64,000 nt of DNA from Pseudomonas paraeruginosa PA7. GTDB taxonomy: Bacteria; Pseudomonadota; Gammaproteobacteria; Pseudomonadales; Pseudomonadaceae. The position numbers and the translations under genes are program-made. The stretch covers positions 5,758,501 to 5,822,500 of the forward strand of contig NC_009656.1 of NCBI RefSeq assembly GCF_000017205.1, in the 5' to 3' direction. Positions 1 through 7,709 of the stretch are shown here, piece after piece (within the stretch, counting starts at the first letter, position 1; each line of letters opens with the position of its first letter). The notes under the pieces were generated by a model. The model saw only the letters and a program-made list of their open reading frames with translations. It was not told where the DNA came from and made no database searches.

Positions 1-367
1 GATCCTCAAGGGTGGGGCCATCGCCGCCAGCCTGATGGGCGACATCAACGGCTCGATCCCCACGCCGCAGCCGGTGCACTACCGGCCGATGTTCGCCAGC
101 TACGCCGGCAGCCGCCACGCCACCAGCCTGACCTTCGTCAGCCAGGCTGCCTTCGCCGCCGGCGTACCGGAGCAACTCGGCCTGCGCAAGGCCATCGGCG
201 TGGTCAGGGGCTGTCGCGGCGTGCAGAAGACCGACCTGATCCACAACGGCTACCTGCCGACCATCGAGGTCGACGCACAGAACTACCAGGTACGCGCCGA
301 CGGCCAGTTGCTCTGGTGCGAACCGGCCGACGTGCTGCCGATGGCGCAGCGTTATTTCCTGTTCTGA
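1..367 (+). CDS. ureC: Urease alpha subunit, C-terminal end (partial)
   Basis: This is the last 121 codons of the catalytic subunit of nickel urease, which hydrolyses urea to ammonia and carbamate in the cytoplasm. The frame is open from base 2 and the true start lies before the window. It shows the conserved urease stretch [20 protein letters not shown] near the left edge and ends with the typical MAQRYFLF tail. The nickel ligands and the carbamylated lysine lie upstream, outside the window. The accessory genes ureEFG are in this window but about 20 kb away, so structural and accessory genes are split into two loci here. Identification is secure; only the tail is visible. Confidence 0.97.
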   Translation, partial: ILKGGAIAASLMGDINGSIPTPQPVHYRPMFASYAGSRHATSLTFVSQAAFAAGVPEQLGLRKAIGVVRGCRGVQKTDLIHNGYLPTIEVDAQNYQVRADGQLLWCEPADVLPMAQRYFLF

Positions 368-398
368 AGGGTAGAGAGGGAGGCGAGAGACACAGCCT

Positions 399-665
399 TC
401 AGCGCAACTGGCTGTCCTTGCTGCCGCGGCGGTTGTAGCCGCTGAACTTCGCCTGTTCCCTGTCGTGCTCGGCCTGGCAGTTGACGCACAGGCGCACGCC
501 GGGGATCGCCCGGCGCCGCGCCTCGGGGATCGCCGCGTCGCACTCTTCGCAATGGGTCAGGCTCTCGCCGCGGGGCAACTGGCTGCGCGCGCGGGCGATG
601 GCGTCCTCGATCGTGCTGTCGATCTGTTCCTGCACCGCACCGTCGTTCGCCCACCCGCTGGCCAT
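399..665 (-). CDS. TraR/DksA-type C4 zinc finger protein (YbiI-like)
   Basis: An 88-residue protein with a CxxC-x17-CxxC zinc finger (C39, C42, C60, C63), the C-terminal finger seen in DksA/TraR and YbiI-type proteins. The long coiled-coil of true DksA is absent, so binding in the RNA polymerase secondary channel is only possible by analogy with short TraR-like proteins. The ATG at 665 is preceded by AGAGGAG at good spacing; the open frame runs further upstream but that part looks non-coding. It converges with ureC. Family is clear from the cysteines, function is not. Confidence 0.85.
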   Translation of the reverse strand: MASGWANDGAVQEQIDSTIEDAIARARSQLPRGESLTHCEECDAAIPEARRRAIPGVRLCVNCQAEHDREQAKFSGYNRRGSKDSQLR

Positions 666-795
666 GACTGACTCCTCTGGCTGAAACCCTGGAACTTCCA
701 GATATGGGCGTTCGCCCGCGGCTTTGCAAGGGCGGCGCGACCATCGGCCTGGCGTGGCGTGGCACAATCGCCGGCCAAGCCTGAAGGTACGCCGC

Positions 796-1410
796 ATGAT
801 GGGACCGTTCCGCCGCCTCGCCCGCCTGATCGACCAGGGCCGCCAGCTCGACGCCGCGCTCGCCAGCGATCCGTTCGCCCTGCCGGCGCCGGAGACGCGC
901 CATAGCGTCCAGCAACTGCACGGCCTGTATCCGCGCCGTCATCCCGGTCTCTACGCACCGGTATTCGGCAGCCTGGCGCTGCTGCTCGGCGCCGCGCCGC
1001 TGGGCCTGGCCGCGCTGCGCCTGGCATTGCCGGAGACTCCTTTGCGGCCGCTGGGCTGGCTTTCCGCCCTGCCGCTGCTGGCGGCCTGGCTGTGGCTGGT
1101 CGCCCTGCTCTCCCGCGGCGCCAGCCTCGGCCCGCGCCTGGCGCGCGATGCCAGCTTGCTGCTGGTCGGCGCCGGGCTCCTGCTGCGCCTGGCCAGCGGC
1201 GAGACGTCGGGCCTGGTGGCGCTCGGCGGCGGCGCCTGTGCCTGGCTGCTGTTCAACAGCCGGGCGATGCAGCGCTACATGGAACTGGCCTACGCCCAAC
1301 GCCTGTACCGCGCCCAGGCGGCCAACCGCCCCGGCTCGGCGCAGCGGCGCCTGGCCAACCAGGCCGCCTACCGCGAACGCAAGCGGCGCGAGCGCTCCGG
1401 ACGAGCCTGA
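796..1410 (+). CDS. Hypothetical inner-membrane protein
   Basis: A 204-residue protein that I do not recognise. It has a charged N-terminus (FRRLARLIDQ), then about four hydrophobic segments roughly at residues 55-75, 85-105, 120-135 and 138-152, and a long positively charged C-terminal tail rich in Arg/Gln/Ala that should lie in the cytoplasm. The ATG at 796 follows GAAGGT by seven bases, so it is preferred over the in-frame codon at 724. It is divergent from the zinc finger gene. No enzymatic motif is visible. Confidence 0.75.
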   Translation: MMGPFRRLARLIDQGRQLDAALASDPFALPAPETRHSVQQLHGLYPRRHPGLYAPVFGSLALLLGAAPLGLAALRLALPETPLRPLGWLSALPLLAAWLWLVALLSRGASLGPRLARDASLLLVGAGLLLRLASGETSGLVALGGGACAWLLFNSRAMQRYMELAYAQRLYRAQAANRPGSAQRRLANQAAYRERKRRERSGRA

Positions 1411-1509
1411 GGCAGACTGTCGCCTGCGACCTTCTGCGCATTGGCTGGCCGGCGTGCCGGCGCGTAGGGTAGCGCCTTCTCCATCCTCGGCCTCAAGGAC
1501 GACCCGGAC

Positions 1510-2256
1510 ATGAAGATCGACTCAGCCTCCAGCTCTCCGAGCCTGGCCCAGCGGCAGATGATGACCCGCACTCCCGACCAGGCTTTCCAGCGCGACTTCC
1601 AGGCCGCCTACGCGCGCCTCGCGGTCGCCGCCGAAGGCAGCGCGGAGCAGGCCGGGGCGCTGGCCGACACCCTCGGCGCCACCCAGCAGGAATACAGCCG
1701 GCTGCGCGGCGTCAGCCTGGAAGACCAGTTGCGCTTCGCCCATGTGCTCAACCGCGCCTGTGAAAACGGCGCGCAACTGGACGCCCGTGGCTTCCTCGCC
1801 CGCCTGGGCACCGACGACCTGCAGGCGCTGCAGCGCAACCTGGGCCTGGCCGAGCCGATCCGGGTCGAGGCGCTGAGCGAGGAAGGCGCGCGCAACCTGC
1901 TGTTGCCCGAAGGCTACAGCGTCGACCTGGACGGCGACGGCATCACCGAGGTGGGCGCCGCGAAGATCCGCCACTTCCCGCCGCGCGATGCACCGCAGGC
2001 CTTCCTCGACCAGTGGCTGGCGCTCACCGCCGGCATGGACGGCGCCGCCTATTCGAACGCCCGCGACGGGTTGCAATGGGCCTTCGACATCCGCGCCATG
2101 GCCGGCCAGCCCCTGGCCACCGACCAGTTGGCCAGCTACCGCACGGCGGTGGGCGACTACCTGGGCATGCTCGCCGAGCACCGCCACGCCCTGGTTCCCG
2201 GCCAGTACGAGCGCGACCTGCCGCTGTACCAGGCGCTGCGCCAGCGCCTGGCCTGA
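1510..2256 (+). CDS. Hypothetical protein with one EF-hand-like calcium loop
   Basis: A 248-residue, probably soluble protein with no signal peptide or membrane segment. The clearest feature is DLDGDGITEV at about residues 139-148, which fits the Dx[DN]xDG calcium-loop pattern of EF-hand and dockerin-type sites. The rest is mostly helical by composition, with many Ala/Leu/Gln/Arg residues. The ATG at 1510 follows AAGGA. It stands alone on the plus strand and converges on the oxaloacetate decarboxylase gene, with only six bases between the two stop codons. I cannot assign a function. Confidence 0.75.
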   Translation: MKIDSASSSPSLAQRQMMTRTPDQAFQRDFQAAYARLAVAAEGSAEQAGALADTLGATQQEYSRLRGVSLEDQLRFAHVLNRACENGAQLDARGFLARLGTDDLQALQRNLGLAEPIRVEALSEEGARNLLLPEGYSVDLDGDGITEVGAAKIRHFPPRDAPQAFLDQWLALTAGMDGAAYSNARDGLQWAFDIRAMAGQPLATDQLASYRTAVGDYLGMLAEHRHALVPGQYERDLPLYQALRQRLA

Positions 2257-2262
2257 GGTCGC

Positions 2263-3126
2263 CTACTCCTTGACTTCCATGTAGTCGCGGGCCCAGGCCT
2301 GGTACTCCTCGGGGAAGGTGTACTTCTTCGACAGCTCCGAGGCGGTCAGGTCCGAGGCGACCGCGCCGCGCTCCTCGCGCAGGCAGTCGTAGGTCGCCTT
2401 GATCGCGGCGAAATAGGCGGCGTGGCCGTTGACCACGATGCGCACGCCGAGCCGCGCCAGGCGGGCGTCGTCACGCAGTTGCGGATTGCCGTAGGTGACC
2501 AGCATCAGCGGGATGTGCAGGTGCTCGGCGATCGCCTCGAGGTGGGCGAAGTCGCGCACGCCGACCAGGCAGATGCCGTCGGCGCCGGCTTCCTGGTAGG
2601 CCAGGGTGCGCTGGATCACCGCGTCGACGTCGATCAGTTCGGCATTGGTCCGGGCGATGATGGTCAACGCCGGGTCGACCCTCGCCTCCAGGGCCGCACG
2701 GATCTTGCCGACGCCTTCCTCGACGCAGATCAGGTCGGTGGACTTGCGCCCGAACTGGGCCGGCAGCAGGGTGTCCTCGATGGTCAGCGCGGCGATCCCG
2801 GCGCGCTCCAGCTCGACCACCGTGCGCATTACGTTCAGCGCGTTGCCGTAGCCGTGGTCGGCGTCGGCGATCACCGGCAGGCGCGCCACCCGGCCGATGC
2901 GGGTGGCCTGCTCGACGAACTCGCTGAGGGTGATCAGGGCGAAGTCCGGCGCCGCCAGGACCTGCAGGGAAGCCACCGAACCGCCGAGGATGCCGCACTC
3001 GAAGCCGAGGTCGGCGGCGATGCGCGCCGACATGGGGTCGAACACGGAAGCGGTGTGGTAGCAACGGGAGGAGTCCAACAGCGCGCGAAACATCGCACGC
3101 AACTCATGGTGTGAGGCTCTATGCAT
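2263..3126 (-). CDS. Oxaloacetate decarboxylase, PEP mutase/isocitrate lyase superfamily
   Basis: A 287-residue protein that matches my memory of the structurally studied P. aeruginosa oxaloacetate decarboxylase (PA4872). That enzyme is a Mg-dependent member of the PEP mutase/isocitrate lyase fold which decarboxylates oxaloacetate to pyruvate. Visible signatures are the metal-site loop [13 protein letters not shown], the [11 protein letters not shown] loop and a C-terminal helix suited to helix swapping. The isocitrate lyase active-site KKCGH motif is absent. The ATG at 3126 gives the expected length; codons further upstream encode an unrelated arginine-rich stretch. It diverges from the Hsp70-like gene. 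Confidence 0.93.
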   Translation of the reverse strand: MHRASHHELRAMFRALLDSSRCYHTASVFDPMSARIAADLGFECGILGGSVASLQVLAAPDFALITLSEFVEQATRIGRVARLPVIADADHGYGNALNVMRTVVELERAGIAALTIEDTLLPAQFGRKSTDLICVEEGVGKIRAALEARVDPALTIIARTNAELIDVDAVIQRTLAYQEAGADGICLVGVRDFAHLEAIAEHLHIPLMLVTYGNPQLRDDARLARLGVRIVVNGHAAYFAAIKATYDCLREERGAVASDLTASELSKKYTFPEEYQAWARDYMEVKE

Positions 3127-3332
3127 GACGAAATCCAGGACAACACGGCAAGACGGAGTGGGAAAGCAGCGCCAACATAGCACCATGCGCAGGCCCCTTG
3201 GCAAATCCGTATACAAAGGTCGGGGCCGCCCGCACGGGCGTGCCAGGAGGTTTTCGCCGATCGCCGGCGGTGAAATCCGCGACGCTCTCGCATACACTGC
3301 GCGGCCGTTTTTTTCCCGGACCGTTTCGCGCC

Positions 3333-4598
3333 ATGAACCCGAGCACCGCCGCCCGCGCCCTGGGCATCGATTTTGGCACCTCCAACTCCACCGTCGGCTG
3401 GTGGCGGCCGGGTGTCGAACCGCTGATCGAGCTGGAGGACGGCAAGATCACCCTGCCCTCGGTGGTGTTCTTCAACGTCGAGGAACGCCGCCCGGTCTAC
3501 GGCCGCCAGGCGCTCGGCGAGTACCTGGAGGGCTACGAGGGACGGCTGATGCGCTCGCTGAAGAGCCTGCTGGGCTCCAAGCTGCTGAAGAGCGAGACCA
3601 CCGTGCTCGGCAGCGCCCTGCCGTTCAAGGACCTGCTCGGCCTGTTCATCGGCCAGCTCAAGGCGCGCGGCGAAGCCGCCGCCGGGCAGGCCTTCGACGC
3701 GGTGGTGCTGGGGCGCCCGGTGTTCTTCGTCGACGACGACGCGGACGCCGACCGCGAGGCCCAGGACACCCTGGTGCAAGTGGCCAACAAGCTCGGCTTC
3801 AAGGAGGTTTCCTTCCAGTACGAGCCGATCGCCGCGGCCTTCGACTACGAGCGCGGCATCCAGCGCGAGGAACTGGTGCTGATCGTCGACATCGGCGGCG
3901 GCACCTCGGACTTTTCCCTGGTGCGCCTGGCGCCGGAGCGGCGCAACCTGGCCGAGCGCCAGGACGACATCCTGGCCACCGGCGGCGTGCACATCGGCGG
4001 TACCGACTTCGACAAGCAGCTCAGCCTGGAAGGCGTGATGCCGCTGTTCGGCTACGGCAGCCGGATGAAGAGCGACGCCTTCATGCCCACCAGCTACCAC
4101 CTGAACCTGGCCACCTGGCACACCATCAACGCGGTGTACGCGCAGAAGTCGCAATTGGCGCTGAAGAACATGCGCTACGACATCGTCGACAGCACCGGCA
4201 TCGACCGCCTCTTCAGGCTCATCGAAGAACGCGCCGGGCACTGGCTGGCGATGCAGGTGGAAGACAGCAAGATCCGCCTGACCGAAACCGAGCGCCTGCA
4301 CCTCTCGCTGGAGCGCATCGAGGCCGGGCTCGGCGTGGAGCTGACCCGTGGGCTGTTCGAGAACGCCGTCGACGGACTGCTGGAGCGCGTGCGCAACAGC
4401 GTCGCGCAACTGCTGGCCTCGGCCGGGGTCGTCCCGGACCGGGTCGACACGGTGTTCTTCACCGGCGGTTCGAGCGGCATTCCGGCGCTGCGCCGGAGCG
4501 TCTCGGCGATGCTGCCCAACGCCCGTCATGTCGAGGGCAACCTGTTCGGCAGCATCGGCAGCGGCCTGGCCATCGAGGCGAAGAAGCGCTACGGCTGA
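3333..4598 (+). CDS. Hsp70-family ATPase, YegD-like
   Basis: A 421-residue actin-fold ATPase of the Hsp70 superfamily, close to E. coli YegD. Phosphate 1 is [10 protein letters not shown] at 11-20, and phosphate 2 is [10 protein letters not shown] at about 186-195. A third loop [10 protein letters not shown] near residue 374 matches the adenosine motif. It has the nucleotide-binding domain but no DnaK-type substrate-binding domain or lid, so it is not a classical folding chaperone. The ATG at 3333 fits the conserved N-terminus; the longer open frame starts in non-conserved sequence. Its clients are unknown. Confidence 0.9.
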   Translation: MNPSTAARALGIDFGTSNSTVGWWRPGVEPLIELEDGKITLPSVVFFNVEERRPVYGRQALGEYLEGYEGRLMRSLKSLLGSKLLKSETTVLGSALPFKDLLGLFIGQLKARGEAAAGQAFDAVVLGRPVFFVDDDADADREAQDTLVQVANKLGFKEVSFQYEPIAAAFDYERGIQREELVLIVDIGGGTSDFSLVRLAPERRNLAERQDDILATGGVHIGGTDFDKQLSLEGVMPLFGYGSRMKSDAFMPTSYHLNLATWHTINAVYAQKSQLALKNMRYDIVDSTGIDRLFRLIEERAGHWLAMQVEDSKIRLTETERLHLSLERIEAGLGVELTRGLFENAVDGLLERVRNSVAQLLASAGVVPDRVDTVFFTGGSSGIPALRRSVSAMLPNARHVEGNLFGSIGSGLAIEAKKRYG

Positions 4599-4645
4599 GC
4601 CGCCCTGGCCGCGCCCCTGCCCTAGGGTCACACCGGGCCCGCCAT

Positions 4646-4675
4646 GGCGGATAACCGCGAGCGGTTATTCACGCC
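4646..4675. repeat. REP-like palindrome, copy 1
   Basis: An imperfect inverted repeat built on ATAACCGC-GA-GCGGTTAT (4651-4668), flanked by GGCGG and CACGCC. It lies just past the Hsp70 stop codon. The same GGCGGATAAC-type unit recurs at 4701-4729 and 27483-27511, which marks it as a dispersed extragenic palindrome. Confidence 0.7.
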
Positions 4676-4700
4676 AAGACCACGCAACATCAGTCCGTAG

Positions 4701-4729
4701 GGCGGATAACGCCACTGGCGTTATCCGCC
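4701..4729. repeat. REP-like palindrome, copy 2
   Basis: A perfect inverted repeat with 13-base arms GGCGGATAACGCC/GGCGTTATCCGCC and a three-base loop ACT. It sits in the 159-base space between the convergent Hsp70-like and PsiF-repeat genes, where it could also act as a transcript-end stabiliser or weak terminator for both. Confidence 0.75.
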
Positions 4730-4757
4730 GCCACACCGAGCCCGACGAGGGCGGGGC

Positions 4758-5174
4758 TCACTTCTTCAGGCAGGTGCTCATGAACGCCTTGCGTTCGTCA
4801 CCCTTGAGCGCCTTGGCGGTGGCGTCGGCGTTGCAGGTCTTCATCTTCTCCTGCTGGGTCGCCGCCTTGGCGCCGCCGCCAGCCTTCAGGCAACTGCTCA
4901 TGAACGCCTTGCGCTCGTCGCCCTTGAGCGACTTAGCGCTGGCGTCAGCGTTGCAGCTCTTCATCTTCTCCTGCTGCGCGGTGGCCTTGCCGCCGGCAGG
5001 CGCGCCGGCCTTCAGGCAGCCGCTCATGAACGCCTTGCGCTCATCGCCCTTGAGCGCCTTGCTGGTGGCTTCGGCGTTGCAGGCGGTCATCTTTTCCTGC
5101 TGCGCGGTGGCAGCGAAACCATGGGCCGAGACGGCCATGGCCAATACGAACATCGGGATACGCAGGATATTCAT
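4758..5174 (-). CDS. Exported protein with three PsiF repeats
   Basis: A 138-residue secreted protein. A signal peptide (MNILRIPMFVLAMAVSAHGFA) is followed by three tandem PsiF-type repeats. Each repeat reads about QQEKM-x2-CNA-(D/E)A-x2-K-(A/S)LKGDERKAFMS-x-CL and contains two cysteines that could pair. E. coli PsiF, which is induced by phosphate starvation, has two repeats; three here is an expansion. The repeats are joined by Gly/Ala/Lys linkers. The ATG at 5174 follows AGGAGA. Function of the family is unknown; a periplasmic location is likely. Confidence 0.88.
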   Translation of the reverse strand: MNILRIPMFVLAMAVSAHGFAATAQQEKMTACNAEATSKALKGDERKAFMSGCLKAGAPAGGKATAQQEKMKSCNADASAKSLKGDERKAFMSSCLKAGGGAKAATQQEKMKTCNADATAKALKGDERKAFMSTCLKK

Positions 5175-5328
5175 CGAACTCTCCTTGAAGGGCTGCACGT
5201 TCGCATGCAGGTGCGCTGAAGTCTAGCGACTGCGGCGGGCTTTGCAGGGGCTGGGAACGCGTCCTGTGCGCTTGCGACAAGCGTCATGTTTCGCAGCTAG
5301 ACTGACGCCTCGCACGAGGAGGAGTTCC

Positions 5329-5868
5329 ATGCAGCAGGTCATCGCGGTGAGTCTTTGCGCCACCCACGCGTTCAGCAAGCAGGGGCGTCCCGCCATCCGT
5401 CTGCTGAAGGGCCTCGGCGTCGAGGGCGACGCCCACAGCGGCGTCACCGTGAAGCATCGCTCGCGGGTGCGGCAGGACCCGACCCAACCCAACCTGCGCC
5501 AGGTCCACCTGATCCACGCGGAATTGCACGACGAGTTGCGCGCCGGCGGCTTCGCCATCGCCCCCGGAACGCTGGGCGAGAACATCACCACCCGCGGCAT
5601 CGATCTGCTCGCCCTGCCCACCGGTACCCGCCTGCGCCTGGGGGAAAGCGCCGTAGTCGAGCTGACCGGCCTGCGCAACCCCTGCGCGCAACTGGACAAC
5701 TACCAGCCCGGCCTGACCGCCGCCGTGCTCGGCCGCGACGAACAGGGCAACCTGCTGCGCAAGGCCGGGGTGATGGCGACCGTCCTGGAGGGCGGCGAGG
5801 TGCGCCCCGGCGACGCCATCCACGTCGAACTGCCGCCCCCGCCGCACCGGCCGCTGGACAGGGTCTGA
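5329..5868 (+). CDS. MOSC domain protein
   Basis: A 179-residue MOSC-fold protein, the domain found at the C-terminus of molybdenum cofactor sulfurases and in YiiM-type reductases. The conserved cysteine lies in LRNPCAQL (C119), and the fold hallmarks GxxGDAH (about 31-36) and GTLGENI (80-86) are present. By family it would bind molybdopterin or act on N-hydroxylated or sulfur substrates. The ATG at 5329 follows a strong GAGGAGG. It diverges from the PsiF-repeat gene and precedes osmE in the same direction. Confidence 0.88.
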   Translation: MQQVIAVSLCATHAFSKQGRPAIRLLKGLGVEGDAHSGVTVKHRSRVRQDPTQPNLRQVHLIHAELHDELRAGGFAIAPGTLGENITTRGIDLLALPTGTRLRLGESAVVELTGLRNPCAQLDNYQPGLTAAVLGRDEQGNLLRKAGVMATVLEGGEVRPGDAIHVELPPPPHRPLDRV

Positions 5869-5956
5869 GGCGATGCGCGGCAATTCCCGGCGAACTCTGC
5901 GCGAGGGACCGCGCTCCAATGTTGGCAAGCACCGCTCAACCACAAGGAGTCACAGC

Positions 5957-6301
5957 ATGTACAAGCAGTCACTGGCGGCACTGTTCGTGATGGCAACCCT
6001 GGCCGGCTGCGCGTCGACCAAGGTCCAGAACCCGGTCAACTACATCACCTTCCGCGACGAACCGCTGGTCAAGAACGTCGAGAAGGGCATGAGCCAGCAG
6101 GAAGTCCTGCGCATCGGCGGCACGCCGTCGGGCACCCAGAAGCGCCTGATGAAGCCGGGCAGCTGCAACAGCTACATCCTCAACCGGGACGGCCAGCAGC
6201 AACCCTTCTACGTGAGCTTCGACGGCAGCGGCAAGGTCGACGGCTCTGGCTTCATGACCTGCTCCGAGCTGGACCGCCACGAACGCGACGCGCGCCCCTG
6301 A
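5957..6301 (+). CDS. osmE: Osmotically inducible lipoprotein OsmE
   Basis: A 114-residue lipoprotein of the SmpA/OmlA (BamE-like) family. The lipobox is LAGC with the lipidated cysteine at position 18. The body (VEKGMSQQEVLRIGGTPSG) matches the OsmE core, and a cysteine pair is present (SCNSY and MTCSE). The ATG at 5957 follows AAGGAG; the open frame before it is arginine-rich and unlikely to be used. In E. coli osmE is induced by high osmolarity and stationary phase; I see no specific promoter that I can defend here. A strong hairpin follows the stop. Confidence 0.88.
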   Translation: MYKQSLAALFVMATLAGCASTKVQNPVNYITFRDEPLVKNVEKGMSQQEVLRIGGTPSGTQKRLMKPGSCNSYILNRDGQQQPFYVSFDGSGKVDGSGFMTCSELDRHERDARP

Positions 6302-6306
6302 CACGA

Positions 6307-6333
6307 CGCCCCGCTTCCCCGGGAAGCGGGGCG
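6307..6333. terminator. Bidirectional hairpin between osmE and the Rho-N protein gene
   Basis: A GC-rich inverted repeat with 13-base arms CGCCCCGCTTCCC (6307-6319) and GGGAAGCGGGGCG (6321-6333). It lies between two convergent stop codons. It has no T-run, so it is a likely but not classical intrinsic terminator. Confidence 0.6.
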
Positions 6334-6340
6334 CCTGCCT

Positions 6341-6748
6341 TCAGGCCCTCGACAGGGCCTCGATCAGTTCGGCCTTGCGCATCCGCGAGCGACCACGGAT
6401 GTCGCGCTTGCGCGCCAGCTGCATCAGCTCGTCGCGGGTCATCTCGCTCACCGCGGTGCTGCCCTGGCGTTTGCCACGGCTCGCCGAACCGCGATTGGCC
6501 GGGTGTCCGGAGCGAGTCTGCGCCGCGCGGTGAGCCGAGTCCTTGCGTTCGGCGCGCTTGGCCGTCTCGCTCTTGGCGCGGCCGGAGCCACCCTTGCGCT
6601 CGCCACCGCCGGACTGCTTGTTGACCGTCGCCCAGGCGCGCGCCTCGGCCTCCGACTCGCTGACGCCCTTGGCCTTGTAGCTGTCCTCGATATGCTCGGC
6701 CTTGCGCTTCTGCTTGTCGCTGTACTTGCTCTTGTCGCCACGGGGCAT
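6341..6748 (-). CDS. Rho termination factor N-terminal-domain protein, stress type
   Basis: A 135-residue, very basic and mostly disordered protein. The N-terminus (YSDKQKRKAEHIEDSYKAKG) resembles the ChaB/plasmid-stabilisation-like fold seen in stress proteins, and residues about 102-135 (MTRDELMQLARKRDI then MRKAELIEAL) form a Rho-N/SAP-like helix-extended-loop motif. The middle is rich in Ser, Arg, Lys and Gly. Such proteins are thought to bind nucleic acid; no catalytic role is expected. The ATG at 6748 follows GGGAG. Confidence 0.82.
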   Translation of the reverse strand: MPRGDKSKYSDKQKRKAEHIEDSYKAKGVSESEAEARAWATVNKQSGGGERKGGSGRAKSETAKRAERKDSAHRAAQTRSGHPANRGSASRGKRQGSTAVSEMTRDELMQLARKRDIRGRSRMRKAELIEALSRA

Positions 6749-6837
6749 GGGAAGTCTCCCTTTGCGATGGGTTCATCGCTTGGGACCGGGACGCGACGGC
6801 CGACGTTCAGTCAAAATGACCCGACGGCGCAAACCCC

Positions 6838-6868
6838 TTGACCTTGCCCCGGGGACAATCCTTAGTCT
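6838..6868 (+). promoter_or_regulatory. MerR-type promoter of brlR with 19-base spacer and dyad
   Basis: A -35 element TTGACC (6838-6843) is separated by 19 bases from a -10 element TAGTCT (6863-6868). The spacer contains the dyad TTGCCCCGGGGACAA (6844-6858). Over-long spacers with a central dyad are the hallmark of promoters activated by MerR-family proteins, so this is a good candidate for BrlR autoactivation. Confidence 0.7.
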
Positions 6869-6895
6869 GCCGCTATCCCGCTGCAGGAACCGGCA

Positions 6896-7708
6896 ATGCA
6901 CACCATCGGCCAACTGGCGCGAATCTTCGAAGTCTCTACCAGGACCCTGCGCCACCACGATGCGCTCGGCCTGTTCGTCCCCGCGCGAATCGGTGCCGAC
7001 AACGGCTATCGCTACTACCGGCCGGAACAGATCGGGCAGCTCTCGCGCACCCTCGCCGTGCGCCGGCTCGACGTACCGCTGGAAGCCATCGACCGGTCGA
7101 AACGCGGCGGCGCGCTGGACGATCCCGAGCGGCTGCGGCACTCCCTGCTGCGGCAGCAGGACAACCTGCGCGAGGAACTCAGCGCCCGCCAGCGTCTGCT
7201 GGCGGAACTCGACCGCACCCTGGCGACATTCGCCCATTGGAGGATCCGCAGCATGCACTCACGAATCGTCGAACGTCCCGCCTTCAGCGTGGTGGGCATG
7301 GAATACATCGGCAACGCCCAGGACGACAGCATCGGCCAGCTCTGGGAGCGTTTCATCCCGCGCGAGCACGAGATCGCCGGCAAGCACGATCCCGACGTCT
7401 CCTACGGCATCTGCGCGCAGCGGCCCAACGGCGAGTTCCACTATGTCGCCGGCTTCGAGGTGCAGGAAGGCTGGCCGGTGCCCGACGGCATGGTGCGCTT
7501 CGTGGTGCCGGCGCAGAAGTACGCGGTGTTCACCCACAAGGGCACGGCGCCGCAGATCGCCGAGAGCTTCCAGGCGATCTACAGCCACCTGCTCGCCGAG
7601 CGTGGCCTGGAACCCAAGGCGGGGGTCGACTTCGAACACTACGACCAGCGTTTCCGCGGACCGCTGGATCCGAATTCGCAAGTCGACCTGTATATCCCCA
7701 TCTACTGA
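6896..7708 (+). CDS. brlR: MerR-family regulator BrlR
   Basis: A 270-residue MerR-type regulator. The N-terminal winged helix (TIGQLARIFEVSTRTLRHHD, then NGYRYYRPEQ) is followed by a dimerisation helix and a C-terminal GyrI-like/multidrug-binding domain from about residue 120. In P. aeruginosa BrlR is the biofilm resistance locus regulator that senses cyclic di-GMP and activates multidrug efflux genes. The C-terminal half matches what I remember of BrlR closely, while the N-terminal third looks more diverged (for example RHHDALG). The ATG at 6896 lies 27 bases after the predicted -10. Confidence 0.85.
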   Translation: MHTIGQLARIFEVSTRTLRHHDALGLFVPARIGADNGYRYYRPEQIGQLSRTLAVRRLDVPLEAIDRSKRGGALDDPERLRHSLLRQQDNLREELSARQRLLAELDRTLATFAHWRIRSMHSRIVERPAFSVVGMEYIGNAQDDSIGQLWERFIPREHEIAGKHDPDVSYGICAQRPNGEFHYVAGFEVQEGWPVPDGMVRFVVPAQKYAVFTHKGTAPQIAESFQAIYSHLLAERGLEPKAGVDFEHYDQRFRGPLDPNSQVDLYIPIY

Positions 7709-7709
7709 C

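Noticed and set aside
2934-4631. A 565-codon minus-strand open frame opposite the Hsp70-like gene
   Set aside because: Antisense shadow; it lacks any domain, and the plus strand carries intact actin-fold motifs.
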